Below, piece by piece: positions 45,118 through 54,937 of a DNA stretch of 64,000 nt. Both the position numbers and the translations under genes were made by a program. Source of the DNA: Rhodeus uyekii (taxonomy: Eukaryota > Chordata > Actinopteri > Cypriniformes > Acheilognathidae). The notes under the pieces are model-generated. The model was given only the letters and a program-made list of their open reading frames with translations, was not told the DNA's origin and searched no databases. The stretch is taken from positions 1-64,000 of the forward strand of contig JAWRVZ010000111.1 of the NCBI GenBank assembly GCA_037043235.1, in the 5' to 3' direction. The number at the start of each line of letters is the position of its first letter. The stretch's first letter is position 1.

Positions 45118-48100
45118 CTATAATCCAGCTCTTTTTTTAAAAGTTGTGATCCTGTTCCGCACATAATTTTTCACACCAGTCCATGTTCGCTCCTTTAAAG
45201 CTTCTGGCTCTGCTTTAATGCATCTCTCACAGTCTTGCTTACCAGGAACTTTGCATGTCTTTATGAAGTTCATCATATGTTTTTCAACTGCTTTTACCTC
45301 AAAGTCCTCCCATTTTCTTTTTGAAGGGATTGATGAACCTACAAAAAAGAAAATCTTATTATCAACTAAAGTCAATGAATGATAACCAAATTAACACAGT
45401 CTTCCTGTGTAGATAATATGTTATCTACAGGCATCAGTAACCAGTTGTTCAAAATAAATTGAGTAATTCATGGTAATTATTGTTGTTAGTATAGTTTACA
45501 TATTTTTCTACCTTGATGTTCTTGTGAAACTGCTGGTTGAGTAACAGGTGATGAGGGCTGCACAGGAGCGGATGGAGATGATGTGGCAGTAACAGGGGCA
45601 GGTGAGGGTAATGATGCCAATGAGGAGAGTGGAGAAGGGCACGAGGGCGAAAGGTCCTTTACAGAGGTAGACATAGCACAGGGTGCAGAATAGGGCTCAG
45701 CCGATGAGGATGACTGTAACACCTTGAAAATAAAATTGGCATAAAATTAATTAGAATAAAAAGCACAAAGTAAACTGTACAATGGCCATTAAATAATCAG
45801 GTGTTAATGTAAGGTGATGATCATGTTCACATATTACTCACAACGCAATCTTCACGTATTGCAGTCTTTTTGTTTTTCTTTTCAATTTCTGCTCTATTAA
45901 AGCGCTCATAGCAATTGTTGTGATGTTCTTGAAGTTTGGCCAATCTTGACTGAAACCTTTCATGCTGACAAAAAGGACATGTTTGCACAATTCAAAGTCT
46001 ATTGGTTTAGTTTAAGGGAAAGCCAAATAAATTTGGTACAAGACATGTATGACACACCAAAGGAAAGAGAAGATAATGCAGTAACACTGATAAAAATGTA
46101 GTTTTTTTAGCTACTCCAACCAGACACCTATCTAAAGCTTTTGCAAACTGCTCAAGATTAAACAGTTTGAGATTTGAGTTTAACAGGCACATACACGACA
46201 TGTACATGACACACAGAAAGACGTGTACTGTATACTGTAGTGATATAATATAGTGCTCTTGATTAAAACACCTTAAAACCAATTACTACCAGTGTGTTAC
46301 TGGTCACTTGTGAGTCTAAATGAATAAATGTAAATGTAAAGTCAATGTGATATCTAGACACCTTAAGTCTGTTATGTTGTATAAAATTGATATAGCACAT
46401 GAAGAACAGTTGAACCTGGGTTTGACCATGTACCTTAAAAGCTCCAGGACAAGTAAGATATACACATTTTATGCCGGTTTCAGATGTAAGCAGTGCAGGC
46501 TCACATAGCAGGAGCAAACGCTGACAGTGTAAAAGCACAACAGCCACACACAGCAAACGCTCTGCTACGTGCTGCTCACACGTGTAGTCTTAATGTAAAC
46601 TTACTAATTTCTGTGAATCCAAACTGCTGATGTTATTTTTATCACTGGAGTCTGTGACCTGATTGGTAGAGAAATATAAGGAACACAATATAAAAATACA
46701 GAAACAAAATAGCAAGGGATGAACAGGGTTTCATGAAATGTTGGTTACCTTCGCTCGCCAAGGCCAGTCTGAGTCTCCATAACTGTATGTTATTTCTTCC
46801 CCTTGTTTAATGTCTCTGACAGCAAAGAGGCACAGATGAGGTTGCTGGTTCACTTCAATTGTTTTTATTTTGCAGGTAGGATTTTTGTGGTCATCATTGA
46901 CCAGCCTTCCCAAGGATCCATCTTCCTTAGATGCATCCATGCTGTAAATACATAAAATGACCACTAAGAATAGCTTGTACATACATATCTTCATACAAAT
47001 TGTCTTGGTAATAAACTAAAACTTTTCAGTCCACTATGAAAAACCTATTCCAAAACGTTTATTCTAATATTTTTGTATAAAACAGCCCCTCCAGGATTCT
47101 GCAATCGCAGAATTTAACGCAAAATCAAGCAAACTCAATACGCAATATTTTCCGGAGCCAGCATTTGTTCTTCAGATTTTACGTGTAGGCGCCCACGCAG
47201 ACGCTACCATGGTACATGACCACTGAAGAGAATGTTGCTCATGGTTCTAGAACCGTTCCGCTTTTGCCTGTGCCTAGAACGCGTGTAAACATGCAGGCTT
47301 TATTTTCTATATTATTAATGCCTAATTTATGCAGTGTTTAAAATTTTAGAAATAGCTTCTGTTATCTGAAAACACATGAACAGAAAACAAAAAGTAAAAT
47401 GAAAAGTGTTTTTTACATTTTTATATTAAAGAAAATATAGAAAACATAAAAAAATGAATCCTTAATTGGATTTTTATTTGATGTTACATTTGCTATGAAA
47501 TGGTTAAAAGTAAACCAGTCAGTTTGGGATGCAAAAATCAAGTTTCCCACGCAAAATCCTGGAGGGATTGATAAAAGTATAAGATATTTTAGATAGATTT
47601 ATATTTTAGCATCTACTACACAAAGACAACAATTCTATACTCACCACCAATATTCGCCATGCCACTGAAAATCAAACAAGAATGTGTTCTGAACGTCATT
47701 GTAGAGTTTAGATCTATTAAGACTTTCCTTCGAACTCAGAAGTTCACCTCTGTATTCAAGAACAAAATCTCCTCTGAAAAAAGCTTCAGTGGTGAAAACT
47801 CCACGTCCTAAAGAGAAAAATATATTAAGTCTTCAGAGTTCTTACTATTAATAACTATTGATAAAAATATTTAATAGCCACACTTAAATAAGTATGCAGT
47901 GCAGTTTTTACTTTAAATACCTATATAGGCTGCATCATAGAGCTTACAGAAACATTACTGCTATGTATTTTACATTCATCAAATCTTACTGCATAAGTAA
48001 ATATACTACACTGTATAATTTATATATTAAACATACTATACTGTGCTTTACTGCAACCAGTGAACCTCAATTGGAATAGGAATGAATATTAAAATATCTT

Positions 48101-48220
48101 GCCTTTATATTTACTGATAAATTTCCCTTCAAGTCCAGCCTTGTCAGTTTTGCAACCAATGTGATGCTCAGCATCCTGACATGGTGTAGTGCGTCTTCTT
48201 TTTTTATGTTCAGCCAGCAT
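45118..48220 (-). CDS. KMT5A-like SET-domain protein with C-terminal Trp-containing domain (7 coding exons, 360 aa)
   Basis: Coding exons: 48220-48103, 47807-47645, 46941-46749, 46658-46605, 45964-45842, 45722-45512, 45338-45118. All junctions keep one open frame of 361 codons. Introns are GT-AG except the one after 48103, which uses GC (AAAG/GCAAGA). Residues 28-158 are a SET domain, the fold of lysine methyltransferases using S-adenosylmethionine. It has GRG (40-42), YRG (58-60), CMDASKEDGSLGRLVNDDH (94-112) and EEITYSYGDSDWPW (142-155). The usual N-H-S-C is N-D-D-H and Y-D-Y is Y-S-Y, so activity is uncertain. A charged coiled-coil-like part (177-217), a Ser/Pro-rich part (about 218-287) and a W/C-containing domain (KRKWEDFEVKAVEKHM...RNRITTFKKR, about 292-360) follow. 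The start was chosen because exon 2's MLAEHKKRRR is the first Met in frame, with A at -3. It resembles KMT5A-A-like proteins of fish; the substrate is unknown. Confidence 0.85.
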
Positions 48221-48887
48221 TTTGACTCATTGTTTATACAATGACTGAAAAGAAATAGATAATACATCAAATAAATAAATAATACAATGATTAAGCATAT
48301 TCCACTAAAACAAACAAAATAATTGAGTAGATAATAGAAATTAATTTAAAGGGGAATGGAGTTAATAGTAGCAAAATGTAGAGATTTCTTGTAGTGGATT
48401 TTTGCCTACACAATACCCTTCAAACACAATGCAAATTTCATGGTTTAAAAAACAATACAAAAAAGTCCCCAGTTTAAATCCCATCAGTAAATTTCTGCCA
48501 TTTTAATGTGCATTATAAGTGATACTAAGATAACCATTAAAAACAAAAACAAATTACTTTACACAGTAAACTACAGCTATTTAACATATTTTTAATACAT
48601 AGTTACATTTGTAATTTGTAACTAATCAAGTATTGACAAGATGATATATTATGCACATTATGAAACATGTGACTTATGAGAAATATTAACTCGACTGTTT
48701 TGATTAATTCGAAGAAGCATTGTTCATATCTAATCCAGCAAATATTTTTTTTACATCAAAATACTATGAAAAGCATACAGTCGACAAATGAGCAAAAGCC
48801 TTAACATGAAATAATTATTAACAATACTAAAACCTTACTAACTTTAATATTATCAATTTTATTGCCATAAATTAAATCACAACTCAC

Positions 48888-48965
48888 CTTTGCTCCTATC
48901 AGACATCCAGCGTACATCTCTTTCGCGGGAAATACTGTTTCGCGGGAGGATACAAGTCACGTGTT
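48888..48965 (-). promoter_or_regulatory. First non-coding exon and promoter-proximal sites of the SET gene
   Basis: A GTGAGT donor follows base 48888 on the minus strand, and exon 2 (from 48244) begins after TTTTCAG, so a 5' UTR exon ends here. It contains two small upstream ORFs (ATG at 48917-48915, and ATG at 48906-48904, MSDRSKVIV when spliced). TTTCGCGGGAAA (48921-48932) and TTTCGCGGGAGG (48938-48949) read TTTCCCGCGAAA and CCTCCCGCGAAA on the gene strand, E2F-like sites. A CACGTG E-box lies at 48958-48963. The transcription start is not determined. Confidence 0.55.
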
Positions 48966-49245
48966 AACATGCCTGACCTTATAAGGGCATGGCCTTAGAC
49001 CTGACGCGTGGAGCTGATCACATGTTCCAAAATGAAGAGTAGAAAAGCACATACACCTTACGAACACATTTCCTATCAATTATAATAGGTTTACTTTTCA
49101 GTGCTGTATATTTACGTCTAAAATATAAAGCAGCGTTTAAATAGTAAGAGTGTTGCTCTGCGCAGACCGAACGCCATATGACATAAAAGCAGGGCCGTAG
49201 CCAGAATTTTATTTTTGAGGGGGAACAGCATAAAATGAGCATGAT

Positions 49246-49325
49246 GTAGTCGGCAGGATTCGAACCTATGCGGGGAATCTCCTATGGATTGTAGTCTATC
49301 GCCTTACCCTCTCAGCCAAGGCTAG
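49246..49325 (-). tRNA. tRNA-Ser-like pseudogene
   Basis: The minus strand reads TTGGCTGAGAGGGTAAGGCG, a long variable-arm region, GGTTCGAATCCTGCCGACTA. The T arm and 3' acceptor strand match tRNA-Ser. The 5' acceptor half (CTAGCCT) pairs poorly and the anticodon loop is one base short. A relic or tRNA-derived repeat, not a working gene. Confidence 0.6.
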
Positions 49326-49642
49326 TTGTGGTGCAATTCGCAGGCGGGCTATATGATCTTACAGCTCATCACACAAAACTACATGTATCCTACATGTTGT
49401 CGTTTCAGACACTTCCAAAAATGTGGCAACAAAGATGTAATTCATGTACTTACAAATTGTATTTCCATTTTCGTTGCAACAGTCAAGTTCTTACACACTG
49501 ACTCAATCAGTCATTTATTTTTTAACCTTTCCTTATACACAGACATTTTCATATTAGGATACAAAAGAGTCCTGTCTAAACTGTTACTATAAATGTAGAA
49601 GCACACAGTTCCATAGAATATCATTATGTGCTTAAAAATTAA

Positions 49643-49861
49643 GGGCCGGTTTCCAGGACGGGACTTAAGTCAGGACTAGGCCTTAATTAAATTACAACAT
49701 TTAAGTAGTTTTTACAAACATGTCTTACCAATAACCATTACAGAGCACTGATATACTTAAAGATATGTCAGTAAAAGTTGTTTCTAATTAAGGAAGATCA
49801 AATATGCACCCTAACCCTAACCCTAACCCTAGGACTTAAGCCCTGTCCGGGAAACTGCCCC
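49643..49861. mobile_element. MITE with about 29-bp TIRs and TAA target site, copy 1
   Basis: Ends GGGCCGGTTTCCAGGACGGG and inverse GGGGCAGTTTCCCGGACAGG, flanked by TAA (49640-49642, 49862-49864), suggesting PIF/Harbinger. Inside the right end, (CCCTAA)3 at about 49809-49829 looks telomeric. Confidence 0.7.
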
Positions 49862-50523
49862 TAAGATTTGTACTCATAGAAATGACTAAAGTAATCAAAC
49901 CTGTTCATTTGACAGGGGTGTAAGAGACTCTAGGCCTGTTTTGTAGCATTTTTAATTCTAAATTCTCAACTCCATTGTCTGTCAACAAAAAAATAATGTA
50001 AAACCATGATGTGTTAACCTTAACGGATATGGACTGCACTGAATTGGGGGATAATGGCATCTTCTAAATATCACAAACAAACCTAACAAATGAACATTAT
50101 TAGACATGAATGAAAGTATAAAGAAATTATATCTTGAGTACATGTGTGAGAGTGCTGCTGTGTGGGGGAGGGGGTCATGAGTTCAGACACATGGGGGAGG
50201 GGAAGCGACTCTCTCACACACAAACTCCTCTAACTTCTCTGTGTGGGGGACGTGTCACAACACCTCATCATACACTTACAATTAATGACCTCATCAATTT
50301 TAACTAACAAAGATGTTGTAATTCATGTACTTACAAATTGTATTTCCATTTTCGTTGCAACAGTCAAGTTCTTCCACACTGACTCAATCAGTCATTTATT
50401 TTTTAACCTTTCCTTATACACAGACATTTTCATATTAGGATACAAAAGAGTCCTGTCTAAACTGTTACTATAAATGTAGAAGCACACAGTTCCATAGAAT
50501 ATCATTATGTGCTTAAACATTAA

Positions 50524-50749
50524 GGGCTGGTTTCCAGGACTGGACTTAAGTCAGGACTAGGCCTTAGTTAAATTACAACATTTAAGTAGTTTTTACAAAC
50601 ATGTCTTACCAAAAACCATTACAGAGCACTGATATACTTAAAGATATGTCAGTAAAAGTTGTTTCTAATTAAGAAAGATCAAATATGCACCCTAACCCTA
50701 ACCCTAACCCTTTAGTCTAGGACTTAAGCCCTGTCCGGGAAACTGCCCC
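50524..50749. mobile_element. MITE, copy 2 (in duplicated unit)
   Basis: Same element as 49643-49861, moved by the tandem duplication. It keeps an extra TTTAGTCT before GGACTTAAG, which copy 1 has lost. Confidence 0.7.
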
Positions 50750-51334
50750 TAAGATTTGTACTCATAGAAATGACTAAAGTAATCAAACCTGTTCATTTGA
50801 CAGGGGTGTAAGAGACTCTAGGCCTGTTTTGTAGCATTTTTAATTCTAAATTCTCAACTCCATTGTCTGTCAACAACAAAAATAATGTAAAACCATGATG
50901 TGTTAACCTTAACTGATATGGACTGCACTGAATTGGGGGATAATGGCATCCTCTAAATATCACAAACAAACCTAACAAATGAACATTATTAGACATGAAT
51001 GAAAGTGTAAAGAAATGATTTCTTGACTACATGTGTGAGAGTGCTGCTGTGTGGGGGAGGGGGTCATGAGTTCAGACACATGGGGGAGGGGAAGCGACTC
51101 TCTCACACACAAACTCCTCTAACTTCTCTGTGTGGGGGACGTGTCACAACACCTCATCATACACTTACAATTAATGACCTCATCAATTTCAACTAACAAA
51201 CAAATAAAAAACACTAAACATTGTGGATGCGTTCACATCTTTTTGTGACTTGTGTATTAAAACGCACTGAAATAACATCTACTAAACAAATGTTAACATG
51301 CCCATCTGAAGAAATGTCAATGCAAAGACAAATA

Positions 51335-51472
51335 CAGTGGTACCTCTAGATACGAAATTAATCCGTACGGACTTCGTATAATGAGTTTTTCGTATCTTGG
51401 AACATATTTTACATGTAAAATGGCTAATCCGTTCCAAGCCCTCCAAAAAATCCCCATTAAATTTCATTTCAG
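51335..51472. mobile_element. Pogo-like MITE, left part only
   Basis: Begins CAGTGGTACCTCTAGATACG after TA and runs to CCATTAAATTTCATT, then is replaced by the tRNA-Ser-like block. The same sequence continues intact at 52785-53447. Confidence 0.7.
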
Positions 51473-51475
51473 TCG

Positions 51476-51553
51476 TTGTAGGCAGGATTCGAACCTACGC
51501 GGAAAAAACCCAATGGATCTGGAGTTCGTCGCCTTAACCTCTCAGCCACGACA
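51476..51553 (-). tRNA. tRNA-Ser-like pseudogene
   Basis: TCGTGGCTGAGAGGTTAAGG, an anticodon-region block and CGTAGGTTCGAATCCTGCC appear in tRNA-Ser order with a variable arm. The 3' acceptor strand (CTACAAC) does not pair with the 5' side, so it is unlikely to be functional. Confidence 0.6.
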
Positions 51554-52184
51554 GATGATGCATGATATCATCATACACGAACGGTCTGTGACGTGAGAAA
51601 CCGCTCGACCTGCGCAGCCCGGACGCGCGGCGGGGTCACACCGGTCTGCAGCCGGCTCTCGCGGGAGGCGACGCGCTGCCGTTACACACACACTGAAGCG
51701 CAAAACTGCGTGTTTACGATTCAAAGTTAGTTTCAAACACATCATGAAAGCACATCGAACTCAGCGTAGGTTAGTCTGTTTTATGTAAAAACTACATATT
51801 GGAAACATGTTTAAATCATTTGTACATTCTTTCATATGCAATTTCCGCAATCCTTCCTGATGACGCAACTGCAATCGTCCTCCTGATTGGTCATATTAAT
51901 AAATTATTCAAATAATGTAATTCATGTAGTGACCGATAGGGGCGGTATGCGGTACTAATTCTTCCTGGCCTCTGATTGGACAGAATCTCAAAAGTGTGTA
52001 TCTTTCCGGAAGTGCAGTTCCTCATAGAGGGCGCTGCATTTTACACAAATTAGTGGGGGGGCATACACACTTTGAGTACACAAATCACTTAAAAGTGTAT
52101 TTTGGGGACAAGTGAGATTTTAAGCCTGGACACCATTTTAGTGCATGCTAAATGCCATTATATAGTCATCTAAATGAGGACATG
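51554..52184. other. Short CpG-rich block and spacer
   Basis: About 51600-51680 is rich in CG (GACGCGCGGCGGGGTCAC). It could be a promoter-like relic; no exon is attached. Confidence 0.35.
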
Positions 52185-52263
52185 AAAAAAGTCCTCAATT
52201 GTCAGGGTGGTCCTCAGTTTACTGGTGTGTACTCTGGTGAATGTCCCAAAAAGTGACATAAGT

Positions 52264-52298
<35 letters not shown>
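52185..52298. repeat. Fish dispersed repeat ending in (CA)n
   Basis: GGTGGTCCTCAGTTTACTGG...CCCAAAAAGTGACATAAGTA runs into a CA tract (52266-52298). It is similar in kind to the repeat at 40268-40575. Confidence 0.6.
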
Positions 52299-52300
<2 letters not shown>

Positions 52301-52784
52301 TTACGGACATTTTACAACATATGGACTAAATCAAAGCCATGTCTAATTTTAAAGAGGTTTTAACATACACTTTCCATCGTAAAGCAGTAGAATTTCAATA
52401 GGATGAATTTTCATTTATGATGATTGTGAAAATATGTGATAAGAAGGTAATAAAAAGGTATCATAATAAAATGATACAATAAAATTTTACAAATCCACAA
52501 ACATTATAGAAATCTCTCTGTCGAGCCGAGTTCAATACAAAACAGCATCGGAATAACGTGGCAATAAAGTAATTCAATAAACTAACAAAGTAGCTTAAAA
52601 TGGAACAAAACACCCTAATGTATATTACTGATAACCAAAGTAAGAAAAATGTTTTATTTTAAAATAAAAAAACAGTTGCGATGTGTTTGATATTCCCTCA
52701 GCTCAGACATTACGTAAACAACAACAAAACAGAAGCATTTAGCTACACGTTGGACAAAGTAGCTTGCAAAGTTATATACAAATA

Positions 52785-53447
52785 CAGTGGTACCTCGAGA
52801 TACAAAATTAATCCGTTCCGAGGCGGCCTTCGTATAATGAGTTTTTCGTATCTTGGAACACATTTTACATGTAAAATGGCTAATCCGTTCCAAGCCCTCC
52901 AAAAACACCCCATTAAATTTCATAATAAAGCTAAATTGACCTATAAACAATGAAATAACGTAAAATGTCAAAGCTTACCTTTCGAGTGAGGCTATCTCCG
53001 AAAGTGGCGGCAGAGGAGGAGGAGGAAAAGGTATAGTTTTGGGTGCGGAGTGGCTGAGCTAAAGCATGCCAGCACGTACGTATAGAACAGGGGTGGGCAA
53101 ACTACGGCCCGCGGGCCATATCCGGCCCGTTGGGCTTTTTAATCCGGCCCGCCGAACTCGCCGAACTTGTATGAAACCTTCATTTTACATTTCCTTGTAA
53201 TGTCACTCTGTCGCGGCTGCAAGCGGCAGTGGCGCTGAAGCTGTGTTGGAGAGCAGACGTGTGTCGCAAACACCTCTACACCCCTGCCCCTCGTCAACAA
53301 TCGCGAACCACGCTCACCCACGCTCACTTTCAGAAACCTTTCGTATCTTGAAAACTTTTCATATGTAGAGCAGTAAAAAGTTTCGTCTTTGCTTTCGTAA
53401 CTTGGATTTTTCGTAAGTTGAGCCTTTCGTATCTTGAGGTACTACTG
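52785..53447. mobile_element. Pogo-like MITE, complete
   Basis: Ends CAGTGGTACCTCGAGATAC and inverse CAGTAGTACCTCAAGATACG, flanked by TA (52783-52784, 53448-53449). It is inverse to the copy at 23484-24993, so the unit length without insertions can be read here. Confidence 0.78.
53092..53172. mobile_element. hAT/Charlie-like terminus fragment
   Basis: CAGGGGTGGGCAAACTACGG CCCGCGGGCC and the following CCGGCCCG repeats are a typical hAT-Charlie-type end. No opposite end was found, so it is truncated inside the pogo-like MITE. Confidence 0.55.
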
Positions 53448-54847
53448 TATTTATAGTTAACTGCTCTCACGCACCAAGCTACGGAAATTTTTTTGTTATG
53501 TTAGCAATATCGCTAGTACTTTGGCCAAGCAGGTTTTGCTAGTGAAGCTATTCAAGGACTGATGAATGGAAGAGTGACATAGGAAACTAAAAGAACTTAT
53601 AGCTGCTATACAGTAATGAAGACCTACTGACTCCGAAAAAAAATCACCATCATTGCTCATTTTCAGAATGGCATAATTCACCTGTGAAGCCGCCCTCTGT
53701 TTCTGGTTAGCCATATTTTCTTATCTCACCCCTTTCAATTTCATATCCTCATAAAGCCAGGTTGGTAATTGGAACTCCGCTAGCATGCCTGGCTGAACTC
53801 TTTGTGAGGAAGGAAAGCTCCAAATGGGACATTAGGATAACACACAGGACCTTCAATGAGTAATCAATCATGTTGTTCTTGTTGTTATGCAAATTATTTG
53901 TTGATTGGTTCTGAATCAATTAACAGCATTCATTAATTAAGGACGAGGTGATCTGGACGACGTCAGAGCAGTGGGTAGATGTGCAGCGGGGGCTAACTCC
54001 TGCGTGTGATTAATGGTTGTATAAATATTGACTCTCCCGAGACACTGCCTGTGCTTTTGTTGTGTGCGTATGAAAGTAAATGTTGACATTTTGAATGATC
54101 TGTGTGTTTGCGTTTAAAAAGGGTGGCTTGTAGAGTTTAAGTTGGCATGAAATGGAAGTAGCTTTTCTATAGTTTTGTCGGTCCTATTGTGATATATTAG
54201 ATTAATATAATATATTAGAGTGTAACAGCTTCATGAACAATTAAATATGTAGACCAGGACTTGATGTTGTCCATCGGGAAGTGATTGGAGGTTGTGGTTT
54301 GCAATTGTTGTGATCTCATGTGAGTGAACACGTCATCAGAGAAGAGATGTAACTGCAAGTTGGAGGGGAAGTTATTTAGATTAAAGATTATGATATTATG
54401 TATAAAAAATAATAATATACATGGATAAATCTTAATAAATACTGCAATATTGCATTTGAAAACAAGAATACAAGAATTGAATTCAAGGTGACTTTAATAT
54501 TGCAATGATCTGAAACACTGGATTTTGATTGGTCAATATTATATGTCAAGAATTTATCAAATTGTTTTAAAAGGAAATACTGCACTTGGACACAAAAACA
54601 TGCATGTCATATCATTGTCCCACATGTAGTCCTGTGTTTGTAGTGTCCTTGGTCCAAGTTTGTCAATTAATAGTGTCATTAAAATCATTTTTGCAACTAT
54701 ATTTAGCCTTTATGTTAATCCCTGCTGCAACCACTGCATAAGATGAGTAATGATTTTCCAGAAACACATTTTGAGTTTTATGCAAGGAAATTCATTACAT
54801 TTTGGCAATTAGATTCATCAAACATACTTAAGATTCCATTAACATAT

Positions 54848-54848
<1 letters not shown>
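53448..54848. other. Unique intergenic stretch with octamer/homeodomain-like patch
   Basis: No transposon ends and no exon recognised. ATGCAAAT, TGATTGG and CATTAATTAAGG cluster at about 53886-53943. Confidence 0.4.

Positions 54849-54849
<1 letters not shown>

Positions 54850-54934
<85 letters not shown>
54850..54934. repeat. (CA)n(TA)n compound microsatellite
   Basis: A CA tract with a single interruption runs directly into a TA tract. Confidence 0.97.

Positions 54935-54937
<3 letters not shown>

Larger units (their letters stand above)
49429..51200. repeat. Tandem segmental duplication, unit about 0.88 kb
   Basis: 49429-50309 and 50310-51200 are nearly the same over their full length, with scattered substitutions and small indels (offset 881 at the left, 889 at the right). 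Each copy holds a short TAA-flanked MITE and the GGGGGAGGGGGTCATGAG block. Confidence 0.93.

Noticed and set aside
46263..46556. 97-codon minus-strand frame between SET gene exons
   Set aside because: It lies in an intron. The flanking exons join in phase without it and no splice sites frame it.
49800..49835. Telomere or subtelomere
   Set aside because: Only three CCCTAA units, located inside a MITE and present in its duplicated copy; interstitial at most.
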